19,180 nt of DNA from Oscillospiraceae bacterium (GTDB lineage: Bacteria > Bacillota > Clostridia > Oscillospirales > Ruminococcaceae): the NCBI GenBank assembly GCA_020024235.1, contig JAHHUA010000015.1:1-19180 (forward strand), in the 5' to 3' direction. The translations under genes were made by a program, and so were the position numbers. Numbering within the stretch: position 1 is the first letter of the stretch; every line of letters starts with the position of its first letter. Shown here in pieces: positions 5,998-13,956 of this stretch. Below the pieces are notes generated by a model, which was not told the DNA's origin, did no database searches, and saw only the letters and a program-made list of their open reading frames with translations.

Positions 5998-7298
5998 TTT
6001 CAGGCGGATTGAATTACGAAACTGAAGCAGCCGACTCCGAATTTGCACTGTCTCCGTTTGAGGCTGATACTATAGGGGAGATAATGAATATCAGCATGGG
6101 TTCGGCGGCAACGGCCATATCCTCATTGCTTGACAGAAAGGTTTTAATCACCACACCAGAAGTAAGCACAGCTTGTTTTTCCAGCATTTCATATGAGGGT
6201 TTCGAACCTGCCATGTGTGTTGAAATTACATATGTAGAAGGTATCAGTGGTTCAAATGTTATGGTGTTTAAACAAGCTGATATGGCACTGATACTGGATG
6301 TTTTAATGGGTAGGGAGCCAACTCCACCGGAGGAATTTGAATTTGATGAAATTGCAATAAGTGCTGCCTGTGAGGTTATGAATCAGATGATGGGCGCATC
6401 TGCCACAGCATTGTCAAATTTCCTTGGAATGCCCATTAATATATCAACACCTAATGCAATGCTCAAAGAGACCATTGATATTACGGAAAATATGCATATT
6501 TCTTCTGATGATTATGTTACAATTATCAAATTTAATTTAGATATTGAAAATGTGACATCAACTGAATTTATTTCAGTTATGACCATGCCTTTGACAAAGG
6601 AAATTATCGGTAGAATGACAGGCAGTTATCCGGAAGAACAAAATATTCCGGAAGCACTGCAGCCTATAGCAATGCCTGATGTGTCTGCAAGCAGTGACAG
6701 TGGCTCATCAGATATGATGAGTCCGGATGCTATTGAACAAATGCTTAATTCAATGAATATGTCACAGCCTGCCGAACAATTAAACTTGCAAATGCCTCAG
6801 ATGCCTCAGGCAATACCGCAAATGCCTGCTCAGCAACCTATGATGCAGCAACCTCAAACGCAAATGCCTCAGGCAATTCCACCGATGCAAATGCCGCCGA
6901 TGGGAATGCAGCAGCCAATGATGCAGCCCCAAATGCCTATGCAGCCCAATTACTATGGCGCAGTGGCTCCTATGCCGGTAAATGCTAAGAATGTTGTTCT
7001 TGAACAGCTTTCCAACAGCGGAACCTTGAGCGGTGAAAGCCTTTCAAATTTGGAAATGATAATGTCTGTACCTATGCAGGTAACTGTTGAAATAGGCAGA
7101 ACCCATAAAAAGATAAAGGAAATTCTTGATTTTACTCAGGGTACAATAGTTGAACTTGACAAACAGGCAGGCTCTCCGGTTGATGTAATAGTAAACGGAC
7201 AACCTGTGGCAAGAGGAGACGTTGTGGTTATTGATGACAATTTTGCTATAAGAATTACCGAGATTCTAAAAACAAAGGATCTTTTGGATAATTTATAA
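5994..7298 (+). CDS. fliY: Flagellar motor switch phosphatase FliY
   Basis: FliY replaces FliN in Firmicutes: a CheC-like phosphatase joined to a FliN-type SpoA domain in the C-ring. It removes phosphate from CheY-P at the motor. Both CheC-type active sites follow the D/S-x3-E-x2-N-x22-P pattern: Asp25/Glu29/Asn32/Pro55 and Ser123/Glu127/Asn130/Pro153. After about residue 225 comes a Met/Gln/Pro-rich linker with an imperfect 21-residue duplication (269-289 and 290-310). The SpoA domain fills about 345-432, with VPMQVTVEIGRTHKKIKEIL, IVELDKQAGSPVDVIVNGQ and RGDVVVIDDNFAIRI. The N-terminus lacks the EIDALL-like CheY-binding peptide reported for B. subtilis FliY. Translation starts in the ATGA overlap with fliM. 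Confidence 0.94.
   Translation: MISGGLNYETEAADSEFALSPFEADTIGEIMNISMGSAATAISSLLDRKVLITTPEVSTACFSSISYEGFEPAMCVEITYVEGISGSNVMVFKQADMALILDVLMGREPTPPEEFEFDEIAISAACEVMNQMMGASATALSNFLGMPINISTPNAMLKETIDITENMHISSDDYVTIIKFNLDIENVTSTEFISVMTMPLTKEIIGRMTGSYPEEQNIPEALQPIAMPDVSASSDSGSSDMMSPDAIEQMLNSMNMSQPAEQLNLQMPQMPQAIPQMPAQQPMMQQPQTQMPQAIPPMQMPPMGMQQPMMQPQMPMQPNYYGAVAPMPVNAKNVVLEQLSNSGTLSGESLSNLEMIMSVPMQVTVEIGRTHKKIKEILDFTQGTIVELDKQAGSPVDVIVNGQPVARGDVVVIDDNFAIRITEILKTKDLLDNL
6798..6923 (+). repeat. Imperfect tandem duplication in the FliY linker
   Basis: Two 63-base units (21 codons each) both begin QMPQAIP. The 14-base string ATGCCTCAGGCAAT occurs exactly at 6801-6814 and 6864-6877. The surrounding linker is made almost wholly of Met, Gln and Pro codons. 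This looks like an expanded in-frame repeat. Confidence 0.75.
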
Positions 7299-7333
7299 AT
7301 TAAATAAAGTAAAATACAGATTGGAGAAAAAAT

Positions 7334-7693
7334 ATGGCTAAAATTTTGGTAGTTGACGATGCTGCATTTATGCGCATGATGATTAAGGATACTCTTACAA
7401 AGAATGGGTATACCGAAATCGTGGAAGCACAGGATGGTGCTCTTGCAGTTGAAACATTTAAGGCAGAATCACCTGATCTTGTTATTATGGATATTACAAT
7501 GCCTAATATGGACGGAATTCAGGCTTTGGGTGAAATGAAAAAAATTAACCCTGCTGCTAAAATTGTTATGTGTTCTGCTATGGGACAGGAAACAATGGTT
7601 GTTGAAGCAATTAAATTGGGAGCATTGGACTTTATAGTTAAGCCTTTTAAACCTGAAAGAATTATACAAACAGTTCAGAAAGTATTGGGTTAA
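7334..7693 (+). CDS. cheY: Chemotaxis response regulator CheY
   Basis: A single receiver domain of 119 residues. It carries all the expected residues: the acidic pair Asp8/Asp9 (ILVVDDAAFMR), the phosphorylation site Asp53 (LVIMDITMPNMDG), the switch Ser81 (CSAMGQ) and Lys103 (FIVKPFKPERI). When phosphorylated by CheA it binds FliM and biases rotation. No output domain is attached. Its position directly after fliY, the gene for one of its phosphatases, is the usual Firmicutes arrangement. The start has a GGAG site 7 bases upstream. fliO follows after only 5 bases. Confidence 0.95.
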   Translation: MAKILVVDDAAFMRMMIKDTLTKNGYTEIVEAQDGALAVETFKAESPDLVIMDITMPNMDGIQALGEMKKINPAAKIVMCSAMGQETMVVEAIKLGALDFIVKPFKPERIIQTVQKVLG

Positions 7694-7698
7694 TAAAA

Positions 7699-8109
7699 GT
7701 GTTTGTCAATTTGCTTATGGCACAAGCAGCGGAAATGACAAGTATGAATGATACATTGTGGCTGACTTTTTCGCTTATGGGAATTATTATAATAATATTT
7801 GGAGCTTTTTACTTTACTAAGTGGTTTTCTAAGAAAATTCCAGCTGTAAACGGAAGCAAAATAAAAATTCTGGACAGAGCGGTAATAGGACAGAATGAAT
7901 ATATAGTTGTGGCTAAAGTCGGAGAAAAAGTTTTTTTGCTGGGGGTAAGCGGGCAGTCAGTTAATCTGATTGCCGAACTTGATCCTGAAGAATACAAGGA
8001 TGAAAACAGCGAAAATATAAAACCTTTTCCCGATTTCGGCAGTTATATGCGTTCCGCTAAAGAATTAACGCAAAAAATCGGGAGAAATAAAAATGACGGC
8101 AGTAATTAA
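7699..8109 (+). CDS. fliO: Flagellar biosynthesis protein FliO
   Basis: FliO helps assemble the FliP core of the flagellar export gate. The 136 residues show one hydrophobic segment at about 20-40 (TFSLMGIIIIIFGAFYF) and a cytoplasmic domain with IKILDRAVIGQNEYIVVAKV and VFLLGVSGQ, matching the FliO/FliZ family. The GTG start at 7699 lies 5 bases after the cheY stop and has no strong ribosome binding site, so it probably depends on translational coupling. An ATG at 7717 (residue 7) is the alternative and has no better site. The 3' end overlaps fliP by 17 bases. The family is poorly conserved, but position and topology make the call safe. Confidence 0.87.
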   Translation: MFVNLLMAQAAEMTSMNDTLWLTFSLMGIIIIIFGAFYFTKWFSKKIPAVNGSKIKILDRAVIGQNEYIVVAKVGEKVFLLGVSGQSVNLIAELDPEEYKDENSENIKPFPDFGSYMRSAKELTQKIGRNKNDGSN

Positions 8110-8911
8110 AAAAGCCTTGGCTGATAAAAAATTGCAAAAGCCTTTGAAGATATTTGTGATTTCCTTGTGCATTACAGTGATTTTAGCATGTATGCTCTGC
8201 ATAGTATCATATGCCGAGGAAGGAAACGAAATAATTAATACTAACCCGGGGGTTACTATAACTGTCAACGGAGCTGATAGCGAAACAGACAGAGTTGAAT
8301 CCTTGGAAATATTGTTTTTGATGACAATATTGGCACTTCTGCCATCTATTTTAATAATGCTCACTGCATTTACCAGAATTATAATAATTCTTTCTTTTGT
8401 AAGAAATGCCATGGGTCTTCAGCAAACCCCTCCTAACCAGGTACTTATAGGACTTGCATTATTTTTGACTTTGTTTATAATGCAGCCTGTTATTACAGAA
8501 ATAAAAGATGTATCATATACCCCTTATGTGGAGGGCGAAATTACCCAGTCAGAAGCTATTAAAGCTGCTGAAACTCCCATTAAGAAGTTTATGCTCAAAC
8601 AAACAAAAAACAAAGATTTAAGCCTTTTTATCTCACTTTCCAAGGAGGAAACTCCTCAAAAAGCAGAAGATGTAAGTATGATTACATTAATTCCCGCTTT
8701 TATAGTAAGTGAAATTAAGAGAGCATTTACAGCAGGACTACTGCTTTATGTTCCTTTTATTGTTATAGATATGGTGGTTTCCAGCGTACTTATGTCAATG
8801 GGTATGATTATGTTGCCTCCTACCATGATTGCAATGCCTTTTAAAATAATGGTATTTCTTATAACAGACGGATGGGGACTTCTTATAAAATCTTTGGTAA
8901 TGGGATTTTAA
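8093..8911 (+). CDS. fliP: Flagellar export gate protein FliP
   Basis: FliP forms, with FliQ and FliR, the membrane export gate. An N-terminal signal-like segment (residues about 17-42, ending near SYAEEG) precedes a periplasmic stretch and then the FliP core. That core includes LLPSILIMLTAFTRIIIILS, VRNAMGLQQTPPNQVLIGLA and FLTLFIMQPV, with the C-terminal DMVVSSVLMSMGMIMLPPTM followed by MPFKIMVFLITDGW. These are near-canonical FliP signatures. The 272 residues include an N-terminal extension typical of full-length FliP. The start lies inside fliO, with GGGAG at 8080-8084, so translation is coupled. A gap of 46 bases with a small AT hairpin follows. Confidence 0.95.
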   Translation: MTAVIKKALADKKLQKPLKIFVISLCITVILACMLCIVSYAEEGNEIINTNPGVTITVNGADSETDRVESLEILFLMTILALLPSILIMLTAFTRIIIILSFVRNAMGLQQTPPNQVLIGLALFLTLFIMQPVITEIKDVSYTPYVEGEITQSEAIKAAETPIKKFMLKQTKNKDLSLFISLSKEETPQKAEDVSMITLIPAFIVSEIKRAFTAGLLLYVPFIVIDMVVSSVLMSMGMIMLPPTMIAMPFKIMVFLITDGWGLLIKSLVMGF

Positions 8912-8957
8912 CTAAATTTAACACAAATTAATAAAAAATTAAGAGGGGGAAGAGGCT

Positions 8958-9221
8958 ATGTCACAAGGAGAATATCTGGCACTTTTTAAAGACGCGGTTA
9001 TTTTATGTATCAAGCTGGCATCTCCTTTTCTTATTGTCAGCCTGGTTATAGGTTTAGTAATAGCGGTTTTGCAAGCAGCGACACAGATTCATGAACAGAC
9101 CATAACATTTGTTCCGAAAGCACTTGCTATTGCAATTATGCTGCTGATGTTTGGACCGTGGTCAATGACACTTATAAGTGAATTTGTAAACAGGCTGTTT
9201 TTGATGATTTCAAGGATATAG
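8958..9221 (+). CDS. fliQ: Flagellar export gate protein FliQ
   Basis: An 87-residue protein with two membrane helices (about 15-38 and 50-75). The FliQ motif VLQAATQIHEQTITFVPKAL lies between them, and the protein ends PWSMTLISEFVNRLF. It surrounds the FliP/FliR core of the export gate. The start has a strong AAGAGGGGG site upstream. fliR begins 4 bases after its stop. Confidence 0.95.
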   Translation: MSQGEYLALFKDAVILCIKLASPFLIVSLVIGLVIAVLQAATQIHEQTITFVPKALAIAIMLLMFGPWSMTLISEFVNRLFLMISRI

Positions 9222-9225
9222 ATAT

Positions 9226-9993
9226 ATGGATAACTTTGCAAATAATATCTATGTTTTGCTCTTTGTAATGCTGAGAATAATCGGTTCGATGATTTTTAAC
9301 CCCATACTTTCCCGAAGAAATCTTCCCGGTTCGGTAAGAGCCGGACTGTCCCTTATAATGGCACTTTTGTTTGTTTCGCTTCATCCGGATATGACAGTGG
9401 AGGTAAAAGGCTATTTTGATTTTGCGTTAATTGGTGCAAGAGAACTTTTTATTGGATTTATTATGGGATATGTGGTACAATTATTTATAGGAACAGTTGT
9501 ACTTGCTGGAGAAATTATTGACTATCAACTTGGTCTTACAATGGGCAAGGTGTATGACCCCGTAAATGCCAGTCAAATTAGTGTTACAGCGGTCTTTTTA
9601 AACACTATGTTTATAATATATTTTTTTCAGTCAGGAGCATATTTGTCTTTTATAAAGATGTTTTGGTCATCATATGAGGTGCTGCCTATTGGATTTGGGC
9701 TGGTTACGGAAGAGTTGACCATGCATATAGCAAAGCTTTTTTCAAGTATGTATGTTTTGGCTGTAAGAATGTCTGTTCCTATAATTGCCACTCATATAAT
9801 AACGGAAATGGGTGTAGGTATTTTAATGAAAGCTGTACCTCAAATAAATATTTTCGTTGTAAATATGCAGGTAAAAATAGTTATGGGCGGAATTACATTC
9901 TTTGCAATATTAACGCCTCTTTCTGCTTTTATAAATAGGCTTATAAATTTGATGATAGGTCATATGAACTCTGTTATGAATTTATTAAGCTGA
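9226..9993 (+). CDS. fliR: Flagellar export gate protein FliR
   Basis: A 255-residue hydrophobic protein with about six membrane segments, completing the FliPQR export gate. Recognisable family stretches are MLRIIGSMIFNPILSRRNLP near the N-terminus, RELFIGFIMGYVVQLFIG in the middle, AGEIIDYQLGLTMGKVYDP (the conserved family motif) and the late helix KIVMGGITFFAILTPLSAFI. AAGGA lies 9 bases before the ATG. flhB follows after 30 bases. Here flhB is a separate gene, whereas some Clostridia carry a fused FliR-FlhB. Confidence 0.94.
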   Translation: MDNFANNIYVLLFVMLRIIGSMIFNPILSRRNLPGSVRAGLSLIMALLFVSLHPDMTVEVKGYFDFALIGARELFIGFIMGYVVQLFIGTVVLAGEIIDYQLGLTMGKVYDPVNASQISVTAVFLNTMFIIYFFQSGAYLSFIKMFWSSYEVLPIGFGLVTEELTMHIAKLFSSMYVLAVRMSVPIIATHIITEMGVGILMKAVPQINIFVVNMQVKIVMGGITFFAILTPLSAFINRLINLMIGHMNSVMNLLS

Positions 9994-10008
9994 ATACTTT
10001 AGAAACAT

Positions 10009-10013
10009 GGGAG
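10009..10013 (+). promoter_or_regulatory. Ribosome binding site supporting the TTG start of flhB
   Basis: GGGAG lies 10 bases before the TTG at 10024. The nearby ATGs at 10007 and 10014 are out of frame. Confidence 0.65.
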
Positions 10014-10023
10014 ATGAATTACT

Positions 10024-11082
10024 TTGGCGGGAGAAAAAACCGAAAAAGCCAGTCCGAAACGAAAACAGGACGAACGAAAGAAAGGTAATGTCTTTCAAAG
10101 TAAAGATGTTGTTGCGGCGGCTTCGATAATTGCCATGTTTTTCATCATAAAGATTTTAGCCCCGTTTTTAATAACATATATGCAGGATTTGATGAAAAAA
10201 TATATTGCTCTTCCCAATATAAACAATACTGGAGATATTGTATCAATGAAATTAATTACCGTTGATGCGATAAAGTATATCATGGTACTTTCCATGCCGG
10301 TGGCTTTGGTGTCTGTAATAGTAAGTATTGTTGCCACCGGAGCGCAGACAAGATTTTTATTTGCAGCGGAAAAAATAAAACCTAAATTTGATAAAATGAA
10401 CCCTTTAAAGGGCATAAAAAATATGTTTTCCATGCGTTCTATTGTAGAACTTATAAAAAATTTGCTGAAAGTAATTACCATCGGAATTGTAGTGTATAAT
10501 GGAATTTCTTCCGAATTTGATTATATTCCGCAGACAATGGGTCTTTCACTGATGCAGTCCATGGCTTTTATGGGAAATGCGGTGTGGAAAATTGTTGTAA
10601 ATATTATTATTGTGTTTGTATTTATAGCTGCTGCCGACTTTGGGTATCAGTGGTGGGATTATGAAAAAAATCTCCGTATGTCCAAACAGGAAGTTAAAGA
10701 AGAATACAAACAAATGGAAGGAAACCCTGAAATTAAGGGTAAAATTAAAGAAAAACAGCGTGCAATGGCAATGAATCGTATGATGCAGAAAGTTCCTGAA
10801 GCTGATGTAGTAATCAAGAACCCAACGCATTTTGCTGTTGCAGTTAAATATGACAGTGAAAAAAATGTTGCACCTGTAGTTTTGGCAAAAGGTCAGGACA
10901 GAGTTGCACTTAAAATAATAGAAATTGCTGAAGAAAACAACATCATAACAGTTGAAAATGTTCCTTTGGCAAGAGCACTTTATGCAAAGGTTGATTTGGA
11001 CAGGGAAATCCCGCCGGAATTTTATCAGCCTGTAGCTGAAGTGTTGGCTTATGTTTATAACCTTAATAAGAAGGATTTGTAA
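10024..11082 (+). CDS. flhB: Flagellar export substrate-specificity protein FlhB
   Basis: FlhB controls which substrates are exported and works with FliK to end hook growth. The N-terminus GEKTEKASPKRKQDERKKG is diagnostic. Four membrane segments follow (about 32-52, 88-108, 140-160, 185-205). The linker has WWDYEKNLRMSKQEVKEEYK, and the cytoplasmic domain contains the self-cleaving NPTH at residues 266-269 (cleavage between Asn266 and Pro267). The last residues are short and basic. Length (352) is normal. The start codon is TTG, supported by position and by the family N-terminus. flhA begins 3 bases after its stop. Confidence 0.95.
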   Translation: MAGEKTEKASPKRKQDERKKGNVFQSKDVVAAASIIAMFFIIKILAPFLITYMQDLMKKYIALPNINNTGDIVSMKLITVDAIKYIMVLSMPVALVSVIVSIVATGAQTRFLFAAEKIKPKFDKMNPLKGIKNMFSMRSIVELIKNLLKVITIGIVVYNGISSEFDYIPQTMGLSLMQSMAFMGNAVWKIVVNIIIVFVFIAAADFGYQWWDYEKNLRMSKQEVKEEYKQMEGNPEIKGKIKEKQRAMAMNRMMQKVPEADVVIKNPTHFAVAVKYDSEKNVAPVVLAKGQDRVALKIIEIAEENNIITVENVPLARALYAKVDLDREIPPEFYQPVAEVLAYVYNLNKKDL

Positions 11083-11085
11083 TAA

Positions 11086-13158
11086 ATGAAGAAAGCAAAG
11101 AATTTAGTTCCACTGCTGGTAGTAGCGATTGTACTGCTTATAGTAATACCATTGCCGCCGTTTCTGTTGGACCTTATGTTTATCATAAACATAACAATTT
11201 CTCTTGTTATACTGCTTACAACCATGTATATCAAGGAAACCCTGCAGTTTTCCATATTTCCATCGGTACTGCTGATTACTACATTATTTCGATTGTGTCT
11301 TAACATCTCCTCCACAAGACTTATTTTGAGCAAGGGAGGAGCTGCCGGACAGGTTATCGAAACCTTTGGTGAATTTGTTATCGGCGGAGATGCAGTTGTA
11401 GGTTTTATCATATTTCTGATTATAGTTTTAGTTCAGTTTATTGTTATTACAAAAGGTTCTGAAAGAGTTGCGGAAGTATCTGCAAGATTTACTTTGGATG
11501 CTATGCCCGGTAAACAGATGGCTATTGACGCAGATTTAAGTTCAGGACTTATTGATGAACAAACAGCAAAAATAAGAAGAAGCAAAATTCAAAGAGAAGC
11601 GGATTTCTTCGGAGCTATGGACGGTGCGTCAAAGTTTGTAAAGGGAGATGCCATAATCTCTATTATCACTACTTTTATTAACTTGGTGGGCGGTACAATT
11701 GTAGGAATGGTAGTTAATCACGGAAGTTTTGCAGATGTGCTTTCCACATATGCTATAGCTACCGTCGGTGATGGTTTGGTATCTCAGCTGCCATCACTTA
11801 TTATTTCTACTGCAACAGGTATTATAGTTACCCGAAGTGCATCAGAAAATAACTTGGCTGAGGATTTGTCAAAACAGTTTCTTTCCCAGCCTAAAGTGCT
11901 TATTTCTGCAGGCTCCGTTATCGGAATTTCCTGTTTAATTCCGGGATTCCCTAAAATTCAAATATTAGTTGTAGCAGCTTTTCTCATCTTTTTGGGAACA
12001 TATATGCTCAAACAAGGCAAAGAAGGTCCTCTCACAGCGGAGGAAGAAGCAGCTCAAAGAGCCATGGAAGAAGCTGCAGCTATGCAGGAAGAAAACAGTG
12101 AAATTGCTTATTACAGGAATATTGACAATGTTTACGGACTTTTGCAGGTTGAACCTATTGAAATGGAGTTCGGCTACAGCCTTATACCTTTAGTTGATGA
12201 AGGCGGCGGAGGTACATTTATTGACAGAGTTGTAATGTTCCGTAAACAGTTTGCCATGGAAATGGGTGTGGTTATCCCTTCTGTAAGACTTAGAGATAAC
12301 GGAATGATTAACCCCAACCAATATACAATTAAACTCAAAGGTGAGGAAGTGGCCAGAGGTGAAGTGCTGGTTGACCATTATCTTGCTTTGGACGCAGGAA
12401 ATGTAAGCATACCTATAAGTGGCATTGACACCATAGAGCCGGCCTTCGGAATACCTGCAAAATGGATCAGCGAAAACCGCAAAGATGAAGCTGAACTGGC
12501 AGGATATACAATAATTGACCCAATATCAGTTATTGTAACTCACATGACAGAAGTTATAAGACAACACTCACATGAGATTTTAACCAGACAGGATGTTATG
12601 GCATTGCTGGAAAACCTCAAAAAAACCAATCAAATGCTGGTGGACGATACTGTGCCTGCACTGCTGCCTATCGGGGATTTCCAAAAAGTACTTGCCAACT
12701 TGGTAAGAGAAGGTATTCCTATCAGGGATTTGGAAAGTATTTTGGAAACAGTGGCAGATTATGCTCCTTTGTTTAAGGATACAGATATGCTTACCGAATA
12801 TGTAAGACAGGCACTTAAAAGAACTATCACAAGAAAGTTTTCGGAAGCAGGCAGCATAAAAGTTCTTACAGTGGATACAGAAGTGGAAAATACTATAATG
12901 GCTGCTGTAAAACAATCGGAACATGGTTCATATCTTGCACTTGACCCTGATTCCGTACAGAAAATAGTAACTGCCATGACAGGAAAAATCTCAGAAATAA
13001 AAAATATTGTTCCAAGTCCTATTATACTGACTTCGCCGGTGGTGCGTATGTATCTTCAGAAAATTGCAGATCAGTTCAGCCCCGGAACATATGTATTGTC
13101 TTTTAATGAGATAGATACCAATGTACAGATACAATCGCTTGGAAATATAGAGATTTAA
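11086..13158 (+). CDS. flhA: Flagellar export protein FlhA
   Basis: FlhA is the large export-gate component that uses ion flow and docks chaperone-substrate complexes. The N-terminal half has about eight membrane helices. It includes the FHIPEP-family loop (RFTLDAMPGKQMAIDADLSS, then the READFFGAMDGASKFVKGD motif, about 140-190). Residues about 350-690 are the cytoplasmic nonamer-forming domain. Length (690) is standard. An AAGGA site lies just inside the flhB end, so translation is probably coupled. In most Firmicutes flhF and flhG follow; here the sigma factor gene follows after 21 bases. Confidence 0.96.
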   Translation: MKKAKNLVPLLVVAIVLLIVIPLPPFLLDLMFIINITISLVILLTTMYIKETLQFSIFPSVLLITTLFRLCLNISSTRLILSKGGAAGQVIETFGEFVIGGDAVVGFIIFLIIVLVQFIVITKGSERVAEVSARFTLDAMPGKQMAIDADLSSGLIDEQTAKIRRSKIQREADFFGAMDGASKFVKGDAIISIITTFINLVGGTIVGMVVNHGSFADVLSTYAIATVGDGLVSQLPSLIISTATGIIVTRSASENNLAEDLSKQFLSQPKVLISAGSVIGISCLIPGFPKIQILVVAAFLIFLGTYMLKQGKEGPLTAEEEAAQRAMEEAAAMQEENSEIAYYRNIDNVYGLLQVEPIEMEFGYSLIPLVDEGGGGTFIDRVVMFRKQFAMEMGVVIPSVRLRDNGMINPNQYTIKLKGEEVARGEVLVDHYLALDAGNVSIPISGIDTIEPAFGIPAKWISENRKDEAELAGYTIIDPISVIVTHMTEVIRQHSHEILTRQDVMALLENLKKTNQMLVDDTVPALLPIGDFQKVLANLVREGIPIRDLESILETVADYAPLFKDTDMLTEYVRQALKRTITRKFSEAGSIKVLTVDTEVENTIMAAVKQSEHGSYLALDPDSVQKIVTAMTGKISEIKNIVPSPIILTSPVVRMYLQKIADQFSPGTYVLSFNEIDTNVQIQSLGNIEI

Positions 13159-13179
13159 ACTGAAAAGGAGGGCATTTGT

Positions 13180-13956
13180 ATGGTTGAAAAACTCAGCGAA
13201 GACGAATTAAATGCCCTTTGGGATAATTACCAAAAAAATAAATCAGAGGAAAATCGAAATAAAATTATAATGGCATACAGCAATCTTGTATCTGTGATAG
13301 GTATGAAAATGAGAAATGTCTGTATAGGTGCCACTGATGTGGAGGATATAATTAGTCAGGGCTTTTTAGCACTTATTGATGCTATAGACAGATTTGATGC
13401 ACAAAGAGATGTTAAATTTGAAACATATGCTTCAATCAGAATTAAAGGTGCTATGATTGACTATATCAGAAAACAGGATTTAATACCACGCCGAGTGAGA
13501 AAAATTTCTCGGGATATTGAGGAGGTTGAATCCACTTTCAGAGCAAACCATAACAGATTACCCACAGATGAGGAGTTGGCTAATGAGCTTAATATCAGCG
13601 TAGAAAAGCTAAATAGATACCGAATGGAAATTTATAATGCCAATGTAGTATATTTTGACTCCTATTTAAATGCACATGACAGCACTGTTATTGATGCAGA
13701 CAAGGAAGATAAAACTCCTGAAAACACCTATATGAAAGAGGAACTGAGGGAAAATTTGGCTGCTGCAATAGATACACTGAATTATCAGGAAAGAACACTG
13801 ATAAGTTTATACTATTATGAAGGAATAAAATTAAAAGAAATTGCTTATGTTTTTGATTTAACGGAATCCAGGATATGTCAGATACATCTGAAAGCCATAA
13901 GCAAAATAAAAAAATATTTAAATGACAAAGGATTACTGGAGGGAGAGCAAATATGA
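13180..13956 (+). CDS. fliA: Flagellar sigma factor (FliA / SigD, sigma-28 family)
   Basis: An alternative sigma factor that directs RNA polymerase to late motility genes such as flagellin. Region 2 is clear (VEDIISQGFLALIDAIDRFD, FETYASIRIKGAMIDYIRKQ, then DLIPRRVRK). Region 3 follows (NRLPTDEELANELNISVEKL). Region 4 has the helix-turn-helix (LNYQERTLISLYYYEGIKLK, then DLTESRICQIHLKAISKI). The 258 residues match the family. The start has an excellent AAGGAGGG site at 13165-13172. The stop overlaps the next ATG as ATGA. It is placed right after flhA, earlier than in the Bacillus fla/che operon, where sigD lies near the end. Anti-sigma factor FlgM is not in the window. Confidence 0.93.
   Translation: MVEKLSEDELNALWDNYQKNKSEENRNKIIMAYSNLVSVIGMKMRNVCIGATDVEDIISQGFLALIDAIDRFDAQRDVKFETYASIRIKGAMIDYIRKQDLIPRRVRKISRDIEEVESTFRANHNRLPTDEELANELNISVEKLNRYRMEIYNANVVYFDSYLNAHDSTVIDADKEDKTPENTYMKEELRENLAAAIDTLNYQERTLISLYYYEGIKLKEIAYVFDLTESRICQIHLKAISKIKKYLNDKGLLEGEQI

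Noticed and set aside
6783..6950. FliY Met-rich tract as a metal-binding (copper) module
   Set aside because: Met-rich copper sites usually occur in exported or copper-handling proteins with His or Cys nearby. This is a low-complexity cytosolic linker between known domains.
10095..10830. Minus-strand frames opposite flhB
   Set aside because: They mirror a clear flhB gene; the products are low-complexity hydrophobic sequences without family motifs.
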